Shown here: positions 1 through 12,900 of the stretch, one piece after another
Layout: each line of letters opens with the position of its first letter
Numbering within the stretch: position 1 is the first letter of the stretch
Position numbers and translations under genes: made by a program
Assembly (NCBI RefSeq): GCF_004379255.2
Contig: NC_056051.1
Location: 2,506,062-2,570,061, forward strand
From: Salvia splendens
Lineage: Eukaryota > Streptophyta > Magnoliopsida > Lamiales > Lamiaceae
DNA: 64,000 bases
Direction of reading: 5' to 3'
Notes under the pieces: generated by a model
What the model saw: the letters and a program-made list of their open reading frames with translations, nothing else
Databases searched by the model: none
What the model was told of the DNA's origin: nothing

Positions 1-1
1 C

Positions 2-994
2 ATTTTGAGGAGTGAGGCAGGATTATCATCTCAAATGTCTGCTGTTGAAGAAATTGAATTGTATGAGTTGGATGGTATGAAGGGGTTGATCGAAAAGGGG
101 GAAATAGGAGCATCAGCTGCACTTGCACAACCTGTGTTTTCCAATCTGACTAAGCTAAGAATTGAAAAGTGTAACAGGATGAGGATACCATTACCAGGAG
201 CTCCCAACCTCGAAGTTATTGATATCAGGAAGTGTCGGGAAATAGAAGAGATATTCGAAGATGAAGGAACAGGTTCCGTCACCCTCCCTAAATTAAAAAC
301 CTTACGGTTAAAAGAGCTGCCAAGACTGAGGAAGGTGGGGATACTATCAAGTCCTCCCAACCTCGAAGTTATTGATATAAGCGAGTGTGAAGAAATAGAA
401 GAGATATTCGAAGACGAAGGAACAAGTTCCCTCACCACCCTCCCTAAATTAAAAACTTTGAGGTTATATGGGCTGCCAAGACTGAGGAAGGTGGGGATAC
501 TATCAGGAGTTCCCAACCTTGAAGATATTGATATAAGCAAGTGTGAAGAAATAGAAGAGATATTCGAAGATGAAGAAAGAGATTGCCTCGCCCTCCCCAA
601 ATTAGAACTAGTACGGTTACATGATCTTCCAAGACTGAGGAAGGTGGGGATATCACTATCACGAGTTCCCAACCTTATAATTATTTCTGTGACTAAGTGT
701 GGAGAAATAGAAGATGTGTTCGATGATGAAGGAACAAGTTCCCTCACCCTGCCCAAATTAATAAAGTTGAAGTTGAAAGAGCTGCCAACACTGAAGAGCC
801 TATGCAAGGGAACAACCATCATTTGCAACTCCATTGACTCTATCTATATAAGAGAGTGCCCAAGATTGATGAACAAACTTCCTGTGGTTGTGGACTCGGC
901 TATGCCTCGACGATGTAAGGTAAAGGTGAACACAGAACTGTGGGAATCATTGATGTCGGACAATCCCAACCTCTCTATTTTCCAATGTTGGTAA
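2..994 (+). CDS. NLR disease-resistance protein, C-terminal LRR part (5' truncated by window edge)
   Basis: The reading frame is open from the first bases of the window to TAA at 992-994, about 330 residues, so the start and the expected coiled-coil and NB-ARC domains lie upstream and are not visible. What is visible is a leucine-rich-repeat region with four long, very similar repeats of about 50 residues. Each contains an 'I-x-x-C/K-x-EIEEIFEDE' block, a 'LPKL' block and a 'LPRLRKVGI' block. This pattern (short cysteine-rich strand, then an acidic patch) is typical of the C-terminal LRRs of plant CC-NBS-LRR proteins of the At4g27190/RPS2-like type, which are intracellular immune receptors; the LRR normally contributes to recognition and autoinhibition. 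The identification rests on the repeat pattern; the N-terminal domains are unseen, and a truncated pseudogene cannot be excluded. Confidence 0.8.
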   Translation: MLRSEAGLSSQMSAVEEIELYELDGMKGLIEKGEIGASAALAQPVFSNLTKLRIEKCNRMRIPLPGAPNLEVIDIRKCREIEEIFEDEGTGSVTLPKLKTLRLKELPRLRKVGILSSPPNLEVIDISECEEIEEIFEDEGTSSLTTLPKLKTLRLYGLPRLRKVGILSGVPNLEDIDISKCEEIEEIFEDEERDCLALPKLELVRLHDLPRLRKVGISLSRVPNLIIISVTKCGEIEDVFDDEGTSSLTLPKLIKLKLKELPTLKSLCKGTTIICNSIDSIYIRECPRLMNKLPVVVDSAMPRRCKVKVNTELWESLMSDNPNLSIFQCW

Positions 995-1451
995 ATATTT
1001 TATCTTTAATTATTGATGCATTGAATGTTTCTGGATTCATGCTTTATAATAACACGACACGTATCCTTTGCTTATGCGTCAGCACACGCATATCCATATT
1101 TCCACAAATTCATAAATTGATGATAGCCAATAATGTAATTACAACATACATACAGAATGTTACGTTACTATTAGTATAAAAGTGTGAAGTTTGCATAAAA
1201 ATATAAGAAATTTTATTTTCATTTTATTTTAATACATTCTGTTAAGTATGTATATTTTTAAATGTTACCAATCAAAATTTATACATTTCTATTGTTTAGG
1301 GACTAAAAAGACAGTCCCTATAATATAAAATAATAATGGAATTTTTTGTATAGAAATAAAGAGAATGCTTTTTTGACCTAATGAAATCGTCATAATTAGT
1401 AATTTGAGTATTATATTATATTTGGTATTAAATCTATATTTTACATATATA
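995..1451. other. NLR 3' flank, AT-rich
   Basis: This stretch follows the NLR stop codon and presumably holds its 3' UTR. No coding exon, RNA gene or element boundary is visible before the MITE starting at 1452. Confidence 0.5.
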
Positions 1452-1730
1452 CTCCCTCCGTCCCACATTTGGAGTGCCATTTAGTTATGTCACGAATTTT
1501 AAGGAATTGATGGAGTGTGTAATTAATGAAGTGAGATGGTGGAGTGTGTAATAAATGAAGTGAGTTGGTGGCACGGATTTTAAGGATTTTTGGTTTATTT
1601 TTGTGTAGATAATGGCATTTGAGTGTAATTTTATTGAATAATGGGATAAAATTTTATGTCCAAATATGAAAAATTCTAAATGTGGCTCTTAAACTGAGAC
1701 GGACTTTTATGGCAAAATGCACTGAGGGAG
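1452..1730. mobile_element. Stowaway-type MITE (Tc1/mariner-like)
   Basis: The left end reads CTCCCTCCGTCCC and the right end ACTGAGGGAG, as imperfect terminal inverted repeats. A TA dinucleotide lies directly outside each end (1450-1451 and 1731-1732), the expected mariner target duplication. There is no coding capacity in the 279 bp. Confidence 0.8.
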
Positions 1731-1732
1731 TA

Positions 1733-3405
1733 CTATTTTATCCTTATAGTTATAAAAACGTGTGTTTCTTTTTAATTATGGAATGTGAGTGTCTTAATGA
1801 GATTTGTTAAACTAAGTGCCTTGCATTTATTACATTTCATAGATTTTTATTTCATTATTTGTCAAGTTCTCTCTCCTATTCTCTAATGACTAATTATATC
1901 ACTTTCTTCTTCTTTAATTATAATTCTTTTATTAATAAATTCTCATTTTCTTTTTCTCCGATTATAATTATCCATCAACAAATTATCTCTTTCCCAATTG
2001 GCTCAATTATGATTTTCTATAATATTTACATCATTTTATTACATACAGATTACAATAGTCATTTGATTAATTAATTCCCTTTGCTTTCTCTCTTCCTAAA
2101 TTAAAAGTCTTTATGTAAATTAAAATCCTATTTTGATTGATTCATTTCCCTCTGTAGCTTCTACAACAAATTTTTTTTTAAAAAAAATACTTTTTTGCAC
2201 AATTTTTAATTTCATGATACTTAATTTTTAGAATTTTATAAATGAAACTCAATAAAAAAAAATAGTTGCACGTTCTTAACCCATCATATAATTTTTAACA
2301 TATTTTAAGTTATATAGTTAATATATTTGCTTCTCTTTAAATAATAGAGCTTTAAGCTTAATTCATAAAATTATGAAACAAATTAAAATTTGATATACGA
2401 TATGTTAATACTAACTGAGTTTACAGTTTTGATTTGAATTCATTGCTTTCCAAAACTATAGTTTCTTTAAATTTTTTACTTTTCGGAATGTTACAACAAT
2501 GTTCTTAACTCAATTCAATATAACATGTAACACATTTATATTTGATACATGATTTATTAATTCTAAATGAGTTTACAATTTTGATTTTAACAATTCATAA
2601 TTTTGATTTTTATTATTTACATTCCAAAATTTTAATATCTTTAAATGTCTATTTTTTTGGAACCTTACGATTGGACATCGATCAAAAAATAATCCCATGA
2701 TCTTAACTCATCTATTTAATATCTTAAAAATATTGGTTAATATTTTCTTTTATTTATAAAATAGAGTTATTGGCTCAATTTGCTACAATATGCAATAAAT
2801 AAAAAAAATTATATATGATTTATATTTATTTATTTATTTACAGAGTTCAAGTTTATGACTTTCATGAATTCATATTTAATTATTTATTTTCCAAAACATT
2901 AAGTTCTATAAATTCTTGATTTTGGAATGTTACGACGAACCTCTATCAAAAAAGTTATCACATATATTTTTAACTCATTTATTGAAAGTTTAGAGCTTCA
3001 TAGTTAGTATTTAGCCTAATTCACCATGCAATGAATTATAATTTGATATATGGTACTTAGTATATTAATAATAATTGAGTTCACATTTTTAATTATAAGA
3101 ATTTCAGAATTTTGATTTTTTTTAATTCTTTAAATTTTAAATAAGGAGAAATATTGTACAAAATTGTAGAATACACACTAAAAAAATACGAATAAAAAAA
3201 TAAAGAGAAAATGAAAAAGTTTGTAGTTACATTAATTAGATATCACTTTAATATTCTATCATATTAATTGAAATTTTCTTCACATTAAAATTCCCTAAAT
3301 TAGAAATATCCATAATTACTTTGTAAAGGGTATATTAGTCAAGATTGGATGTCCCATTTCTGTCGAATATTGTAGGCTGATTATAACTAGTCGCTCCTCA
3401 GAAGT
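1733..3405. other. AT-rich intergenic DNA
   Basis: About 1.7 kb of very AT-rich sequence with homopolymer runs. Phrases such as 'gagtttacaattttgatt' and 'catttaaa/ttcttaactca' recur in diverged form around 2400-3110, suggesting old, decayed tandem or dispersed repeats. No ORF with protein-like composition and no element with clear ends was found. Confidence 0.5.
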
Positions 3406-3609
3406 TTGTTGCCAAAAAGTGGTTCAAGTAAAAAATGTATACGCATGGGAATTGTTGAATGGCTGAGGGGCGAGAGAGCCATTCATACATGGAGAAATGC
3501 TTATGCCAAACTCAATATGTGTGCCCTGAAGAGCGTCAAGGCATTACTCCTTGAGTCGTGTTGTAATCTACAAAATAATATTAGATCTATGATCTGGGTT
3601 TCCTCATAA
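3406..3609 (+). pseudogene. Possible NLR NB-ARC remnant
   Basis: A 67-codon open frame contains the phrase GIVEWLRGERAIHTWRNA, resembling the region after the GLPLA motif of plant NB-ARC domains, where a 'LRG-x-x-D/E-I-x-x-WRNA' pattern is common. No P-loop, kinase-2 or GLPLA motif is present nearby, so if related it is a fragment. It lies on the same strand and 2.4 kb downstream of the NLR end. It could also be a chance ORF. Confidence 0.35.
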
Positions 3610-3997
3610 ACTATTTTTCTTAAATATTAAACATTGAAATAAGAATGAAATAGTTCAACAATAACATAAGTAGAAAGTGATATACTTAAATTGTACTAAT
3701 CCATACCCAAAGTGCATATCCATGATCTTATAATAAAAGATGGCATACAAAATAAAGTAAACTATCAGCATGGAAGGAGTCATCCAAAGCATGCTGAAAA
3801 TCTTTTCTGCAAAATAAGTAATAATGAACCATCTAGTTTTTGCACTCGCACGAGCAGGATATAATATTAGCCAAATCGACAAAGAACCATCCATTTTCTG
3901 CACAAATTTTAAGAGCAAAACCTAGATAAAACCATGTTTAAAGCGTCTATGGTTCGTTATAATTAAAGGTAAAGACCGAAGGCTGGCTCACACAAGA
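3610..3997 (-). other. 3' flank / likely 3' UTR of the FVE-like gene
   Basis: This stretch lies immediately downstream (minus strand) of the TGA at 3998-4000. No independent gene is seen. It is the natural place for the 3' UTR, but no unambiguous poly-A signal could be chosen. Confidence 0.4.
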
Positions 3998-6900
3998 TCA
4001 GGAACTGGATGAAGTGGAGCACGTCAAAAGATGAGATTTGAACTTATCCAGCTCAGCTATCACCTCCTCTTCTGGTCGATAAATTAGGTCGATCATCCGC
4101 CAAATCTAAACCACCACCAAGCAGAAGATCAGATGGCCGGACAGGTATTCAAATTGCGCTTGTAATGTACAAAGCATGCGCATATATCGCTGATTTGTAA
4201 AACTACTCTAACAAAAAGACAATCATAGATATAACACAAAAAGTGCCAAGAAACTACAGTGTGGTAAATTGCGTCATCAATGTTAACAGTTGGAGCATCT
4301 GAAGCTAAGTAGGCCAAGTGAAGTTTTCATGTGAACTAATGATGAAAATGCAAATCGGATTCAGGCATCAAAAGCAAGTAAACTTCATATTACCTGCAGT
4401 GTGCCTCCCCCACCAGTCTTTTCTCCATCCTCAGACACGCTAACAATAGTCCACGGATCTGCTGCATTCCAGTGAAAATCAACCACCTTGTCCCTATCAT
4501 ATGTTGGAGCAAATATTATTTGAAGTTGAAGGCAAAGATAGCAATGACATTTTTCGGTAACACCAATGCAAAGGAATGGTGATAATACACGAACCTGTGA
4601 CCAGCATGTTTAAAAAATAAGCCAGGGGGATAGCTCGAATCTCCAGATCTAACATCATTTCCGGCCTTTCCGATCTGCATCGTACGCAAATTTTTCAGAA
4701 TGCAAAAGACCGATAGTACTTCTACTATATATAATGCATACAGTTGTCAATGATTATATGCCAAAAGAAGGTAAGGCAGGAGCATTTGTTACACTCATGG
4801 AATTTTAGAAAGGGAAAATATATGAATGGCCACTATGGACAACAAAAGTATCAGGGTTTACAATAGGATCATAATATCTTTTGGCCCGAGTTGATGAAAT
4901 ACCCTTACTAGAGAGTTTCATTCCTTTGTCTGGACAAGTCTTTTGAAGGATTAGTGTTTGAGATTTGGGCAACCAAGGTTGTGCAACAAACAAATAATCA
5001 TTTTGTATGTTTGATGTGTAGCAGTTAACTGAATCATTTTTAGTATGTTTAATGTGTAGCAGTTCACTGGAACCAAGATTCATCCTTTCAAACGTACAAC
5101 TATTAAGTACTTCTAATAAAAAAAAGGTTGGAAAGTTGTGATTTTTGTTTTAGGAAGAAAAGGACAAAGATAGGAGAACAGGAGACATACTTCGGAAATT
5201 GTGGCTGTTATTTAAGTTGGTTCAGAGAGAACAGTCATGGCGCATGGAGAGTAAAGTAAACCAATAGAAATAACTAGAGATCTCTCACCTTTGCATGATC
5301 CCATATATTTAAGATGCCATCCTCTGCAGCACTACCAAAGACAGATGCTTTAGCCGGAGACCACTAAAAAACTATATGTCAGTCATCTTTGCTGGTTAAA
5401 ATAGATCTACAAGTGTCCTGGGAAAAGAGTATATAGAAAAGGAAGAAAAAAACAGACATAATAACTAGAACCCAAACGGTGGCTTCTAATCAAGCTCCAA
5501 TACCTGGACACAAAGCACCGCAGCAGAATGGCCTTCAAAAATATGAACAGGGGCTCCGACTCCTCCAGAAGTAAGATTTCGGCGATCATACATGTGAACA
5601 GTATTATCAGCAGACCTGAAAAAGACATGGGATATTCATCCGCTTAGTCATTGTCATTGATGCGTGATTAAATGTTTATGGTGGATTGGAAGTAAACAAT
5701 TACCCTGTCAAAATCAGATTCACATCATTGGGATTCCAATCAACACAGTGAAGGTCGGCATTGTGAGCTTTTTCAACCTGTCCGTGAAAAATCATAATCA
5801 AGAAAATTAGCTTTTGTATAAATTGAAAGAGATAAAAGGTATTAGTGAATGTAATGTTACGAAATAAGGAACAAAACAAGCAAACCACACCAGAATAGGT
5901 TACACGGATGTCTGGGGCGCTATCAAGCCAGTGATTTTTCACTAAATGTTTCAGAAACAATTACTGGAAGGAAGCTATTTATACAGGGAAAATAGACCTT
6001 AATTGGGATTCTTTCAAACTGACTAAAACCCCTTGTCAACCAAACAAACCCAAAAGTAAAATTGTAACAGCACAAGAGAGCTAATTGTATAGGTAATATA
6101 CTCCCTCCATCCCCAAAAAATAGACTAGTATTACCATTTTGGGCCGTCCCCAAAAATTAGACTAAGACTAAATATGACAAGTTTTCAACAAACAAAAATC
6201 ATACACATCATTTTTAATGTGGACCCCACAATCCACTAACACTCCTTACACTACCTTTTCCCCCTCTCCCTCTTACTTTTTCCTACCTCTCTTACTTTAC
6301 CAATTGCATATTAAAACCCGTGTCATTTACAAATTTGTCTATTTTTTAGGGACGGATGGAGTACTAACCGAGAGGGAAAAGAGTAGGTAATTCAAGCAAA
6401 TTTTGAAAAAGAAATGAAAGTAGCATGGCAATAGGTGCATAACACCAGAGCATATGCACCAAAAGTTAAGTTGAAGTGAAGTATCATTAAAAGAAGTAAA
6501 TTTCTGTCTCTGTGTGTGTGGCCTAGCCTAGCAGTAGAGTGGTTAATGGCTGGAGTCAAAGGTCTCAAGTTCGAATCCACTGTGACCGTGACACGGTCGT
6601 TTAAAATTTAATGTCACAATTATAAAAGGAAAAATTGCAAAATAAATTGTTATTGTAAGAATGAACCAATTATCATAATCGAGTTGAATATGTCATCATT
6701 ACTTTTGATATACTCCCTTCGTCCACAACCAATAGTTTTGTATTTACATTTTGGTCAGTCAACAAAAATTTGTCCCCTTCCATTTACGGTAAGTTTCTCT
6801 CTCGAATGAGATGGGCCTCATTCTCCATTAATAATGCTCCAACCATTTTTCTCTCTCTATCTCTCTTTTAAAGTCCTACTTTACCAATTTTGCATTAAAA

Positions 6901-9900
6901 CACGTGTTGTCAACTATAGTCCACTACCAAGTGTATTGGTATTGGACGGAGGGAGCATTTGTTAGGCAGGCCAATACTTTCCATTAAACCTTCAATTTAT
7001 ACACAGATCTTAACAGAGATGAAATTGTCATATTTTACGGCTAGTGCAGATTACAGCATTCAGGTATTCACGTAAAAGTGAAAACAAAAGAATAAAAGAA
7101 AGAGAATTTCAGTGACCATTTCTTAAAGCACTCACTAGAAATTGATGAAAGCTCAAGATACAAAATTACCTTGACAACAGGAGAAGAGCCAGTTCTTGCA
7201 TCCCACAGAATCAGGCAAGAATCATCACCAACACTGCAGAACTCCTGTGCACTATATGAAGAGTTGATAAAAAAAACTGTTGTAAATAATTTATACTACT
7301 ACAGATGCTTCATAAACCAAAGGAACTTTTAGTAAAACATGACAATAATTCGTGACATCAGAGATGGAATTTCAATCATGACAAGAAATCGCATGAGAAA
7401 TGGCTTTATATATGACTTACTTTCCCTACCAAAGTGAATATCAGGTTATGATTTTTAAATAGAGTACATCACTACCTTGATGGGTTAAATTGGACATCTT
7501 CGACAGTGTCCCCATGCCCCTGAAATATCCCACGTGCTTCAACAGCTGTTCCATCACCAGCTTTTCCATTAGATAAATTACCCTTCGAACCTGTAGATTT
7601 ATGAGCACTCTGATCTGCAGCCAAAGAAGATATATGGTCGTGGATGCTCCACAACACCACGGACTTGTCCTTGCCTGTCACAAATGTTACATTTTCAATG
7701 ACATGATGAACTAGGAAATTTTTGCACAAGTGAAGTAAAACAGATGGGGGGAAAAAAGCTAAAGCAAGAGGTACTAGAACAAATTTTGCTAAGATAACTA
7801 CCAACTAATACTATTTACCACATTTTATAAAGATAGGATGGTTTCCTAGAGTCGACCACCTTTGTCACATTGTCCCCAGTAAATTGCAATTGAATCCCAC
7901 TACTACTTTGCAAAATGTACTAACTATTTGTATAACCTGAACCTGTACCAATTACCAATAGTTGATTTATGTGGATAGCTGAAGATTATTAGCATGCAAA
8001 ACCAATTGAGTCTAAAAGATCTTGGTCATAACAAGCCTCGACACTAATTAAGTCAAAATCCATTGTATTGATTTGCTCAATTCTTTAATAACCTATCTTG
8101 TTTCCCATATATATACATAGTATTGCTAGAAAAATGTACATCAACCAAAACAAGTATGAGCAGACATTTTGCTTAAGCATGAAAGTGATTTGGTATTGAT
8201 GTCGAGCATCTTCTATATCTAGATGATAATGGATACTTCTTGGAGTAGGAGGACAAAGCTAAGTACAGACGAGTTGTACCAAGCTGGACATGATCAATAT
8301 GCTCCAGTTCGAGGGGAGTGTTGTAGAATATCCTGTATCAAGGTGTTCCTTATTTATTAGTAGTTGTTATTTTATGAATAGATTTAACCTAGTACTAACC
8401 CTAGAAATACAAGTATTGCAGGCATATAGGAAACTCTCTTCCTGTGACAATTTATTCTTTTCTCCAGTATGGCTCTATAGTTTAGAACATTACAAGTATT
8501 GCAGGCATACAGATGAAATATGAAAGTATAATTACAGGAACATTGATGCGCAGAGCACATGCAGACACATAGAGATATGAGAGTCTTAACCTCCAGAGAG
8601 CACAAATGGTTCTGTAGGACACATGGCTAGTGCAAATTCAGCATTATCTTGATGTCCAGTCAGTATCTGCAAGAATGTGAACAATGTATAAAACACCATT
8701 ATGAACTGAATCAGAAAATAATTATATCAACTACGGGTGCATTTTCTTTGGTTGCAAATTTATCATGGTAAAATGAAGGATATAGAAAATCATCTTCCTT
8801 CACTTTTCTTATTCATCTTTTTCACTCCTATGGGGATTGATAAGGAGGAATAAGAAAGACTGGAATTCTTTTTTAATAAAAAAAATTGGGAAAAGAAAGG
8901 AGAAATTTAAAGGGAGAGAATTTTCTTATCCCTTATTTTCTCATGATAATTTTGCAACCAAAGAGAATGCACCCTAAAAGTCTAAAACTATCAGGTCACT
9001 ACATAGAGAAAACAATAGAAAACTATAAGATTCCTATGCAAACCTACACATTTAACCATTATCAACAGTGGTACAAGATAGAATTTGATTCAGTGGCCAG
9101 ATTACAAACAAGCAAGATAACCAATATCGCAATTATAAGATCCAACTTCTTACCAAATCAGGGCGTGATGGTGTGGCACCTAAAACGGGTTGACGATTAG
9201 GCTGACTTTCGACATCCCAAATGAGAACCTAACCCCAATTCAAGATTAGTTCATATAACCATTCTCTGAATTTATTGTCAAGTCAAGCAAAGAGAAGAAA
9301 TGTAACATATTACTACAGAAAATTGGCAGAAATATAACTATTCAAACTAAAGCTTACATCAGGACTATCGGTGTGAGTAGCCACAATATTGCTATTCTGT
9401 GGCAGTTCCCTGATTCGATTCACCTACAATAAAAAACATCATCGCACCTTTTTTTCTTTTTGGGCTTTTCTTGTTTCTTTTGATTTCAAATCAAGAAGTT
9501 TTAAAATATACAATTTGATAATGATATATGTTACACAAATCCTGACACCAAATTACAAACAAATGATGACTTTGTGAGTAGGGGTAGGGAGAGGGTATTA
9601 GGGACACTTAAGTTATAAACGAAATCCAGTAGAACATAAATAGCTGCTTGTTCATGAAGATAATAGGTCCTCATCACATTATACACATTTCATCTTTTTA
9701 TCATACTCAAGAGGAGCAGCATATTTAACACTGAAACATGTAATAGATGACATCATTCACCAGTTCCTTACCATCCATTACTGCTCAGTATTAAGTCTAT
9801 TGTTATAAGCGGACATCCCACCTAGTATATTAAGCTATTTGAGAGGACTAACAATTTTAAATATATTTAATGTAACTAACACATCCCCTCTGGTGCAGAG

Positions 9901-12900
9901 GGAAGCTATAGCTATTACAGAGGAGTAACTAACATTTAACCATTTATTGAATATCTTCAGCGGTATGATTCTCAGCTCACTGAAATTGAGGTACCCTCAT
10001 TCAGACAAAAAAGAAGAACTATGGAGTGGGTAGATACATTCCATAACCCAAAAATAAAAGCAGTGACGCTAAACATGTAGGACAATTTGCTGTATGATGC
10101 TTAGACAACAGTATGTACGATACCTCTCCAGGATGAATTATGGTCTTGCTCTTCTTCACAAAAGGTGATCGTGATTCTTCATTAAACTGAAACATTGGTA
10201 AGTATTATAAAATGAAGGAGCTCAGTGAGAATTAGTCACAAGCTTCAATTAAGCTGGAAATTTCTGAAGCTGATTGTATATAATTGCATGAACACTTACT
10301 ACATTTACATACGTAAACTGTTAAAGTTTCATGCATTAAACTCTTTAACAAATTCATCACCTGTGATATGTGCTCTGCTGCTGCAACCCTAGCTTTTACA
10401 ACTTCAACATTTGCTATGACTAGTGTGTTTGGAACACTGCCATCTGTCTACATGAGGAAAGAATCATGGGAGGGGGAAAAGTTAAAATTAGATATTATCA
10501 AGATTAGACAATTGATGGAGGGCATGATCCAATACAACTAAATTCAAACTTGAATTTTCAAAAACAATGATACATGTCATAAAAAATGACATGAGAGGAA
10601 TAATCCACGCAGTATACTGAATAAATTTTTATATACAGAATGAAAATAAGAATGTGATGGTCAAAAGGATGTGAACCTCACCTGTTCCGAAAGATATAGC
10701 CTTTGACGATTCTTGTATGTTGCTTGCTCTATTTGAGGTCCCCAACTGCAATGGTGATGGAAATATAAATTGTGAATTTTTTCTATCTCAGCAACCAAAA
10801 GTGGGAGCAACTTTACAGAAAGGGAAATCCCTGCTTAATTTTCACTACTTAAAAGAAAGGCTATAAATAAAGAATCTCTGAAAGATACAAGCATGTAGGT
10901 ATACAGAACAAGTCTTATTGTTGTGTAGTAAGAAGACACTATAAATTGTAGCTAAACTACAATTACAGGCAGCAAATCAGCTCATCACACATTAATAAAT
11001 TAAAATCTCTCCACACTTTCTACTATCTTCAGATACAATCCCCATAAAACTCAGCATAACATTAATAGATCAACTTATCAGAACTAATCTTAATATCAAT
11101 ATTGCGAATCTTTATCTGAAGAATAGTTGGTATAACATGAAGGTTCTACGCAGCACATTCTCAATCCAGGCTCATTTCATCACCATCTGATCCCTTTTTA
11201 ATAAGTTGCGTTGTTGTGTATTAATGGATATTATAATTGTTATTATTAGAAATCAGCTATATGTAGCATACCAGCTCATCATACATAAAAGAATTAAAAG
11301 CTTTCCGCGATTTATACAAGTCTTGTTGTGTAGTTAACGGACACTGCAATTATATGATTAATAATCAGCTATTACAGGTAGCAACCAGCTCATCACACAA
11401 TAATGAATTAAAAGCACTTCACAATTTCGACAATTTCCAGAAAAAAATATCAAAACTGAGACAGTGTAACATTCACAGCTCAATTCATCACACAGTAGTC
11501 TTAAAATCAACATATTGGTTTATTATTTGCCGAATCGTTGATATAACGTGAAAGTTCTAAGGAGCACACTAGTAATCTTTGACTATGACTGATTAAGCAA
11601 CAAAAACTTGTAAGGGGTTTGCTTTTATCTTCCTCGAAAGAAATTCAGTCTCTCCTAGGGACATTCTATGAGGGTTATCACAGAAAAGAATGTGCACAAA
11701 GGAAACTATGCACACAATGGGGTATGATGTACATCAATTAGCAACAGTACTAAAATTCCCAAATCAGGCGAAGGAAATGTGAAATCATAGCCACATAATA
11801 GCATACCGTGAGTGAATCAAACACTACAAAATTCATCCGTGACAGGAAAAACAACCAAAAATCAACCTCCAGAAGTAGAATAGGCACAAACATAACGAAA
11901 ATTAAACCCTAGGAACATTAAAAGGGGGGGAAATAAGAATAGTTATACCGTCTGTGGGAAACGACAGAAAACCAAAACTGTGATAAAAGCGAGTTTTTGA
12001 TCCTCTTCCACCAAAAAATGCATACCAGATCACATAATACCCATACTTCCGTCCGTGATGAACGTGAGGAAGCTAGTCCAGCCCGTAGGTCTGGAAAACA
12101 GCCTCGGGAGAAATCTGCCTCCAGTTCTCACGGTGAAAGAACAAACCACTCAAAAAGTCATCGCACCGAGCCTCCCCAGCAGCTCGCTTTGAATGAGGCT
12201 GTTAAGTCGTTCTTGGCTGAGAAGCAGGATGAGTTCTTAACATTCCTGCAAAAGAGCCAGAAGCCGGAGAAGAAAACGGCGGATTCTCCCTCCCCCTCCA
12301 GACATGAAAGTCACTACCGCAGTAGTGTCGTATCTTCCAGGAGAAAGAATCCTCACCACCGATATGTTCCTTCTCCTCCTTGTTACCGGAATCACAGGAG
12401 AACTCCATCTCCACCATACCGTAGAGATGTCGGATTCGCTATGTATGGAGCGCTGAAGACTCCATTTTCGGATGATATCACCAGAACTCCGTTGCCTCAG
12501 AATTACCGAACTCCGTCAGTGACTTATGACGGGTTAGTGGATCCTCATGATTTCCTGGGACGCTATCAGTATAATATGGCGAACCAAGGTCTCAATGAGG
12601 TTCATATGTGTAAGCTGTTTCCCGAGCTGCTCATCGGGAACGCAAGAAGGTGGTTTGATAGCCTCCCTCAAGGCAGCATTAGATCTTACAGAGATCTAAT
12701 GGATGCTTTTCATAGGAGGTTCTTCCAGAAAGCGGAAACCCGAATCACTTCGGCTCAGCTGCTTTCTATACGTCAAGGTCGCGATGAAAAGATTAGCGAC
12801 TTCATGACAAGATTCCACAAGGAATGCCTACAAGTAGATGATCTCAATGATCTACTTGTCATTTCGGCATTCCAAAATGGAATTCTGCCAGGAGCTCTCT

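Noticed and set aside
31..834. Long minus-strand open frame over the NLR LRR region
   Set aside because: It is the reverse shadow of the LRR repeats; its Ser/Leu repeats mirror the plus-strand repeats and it has no domain pattern.
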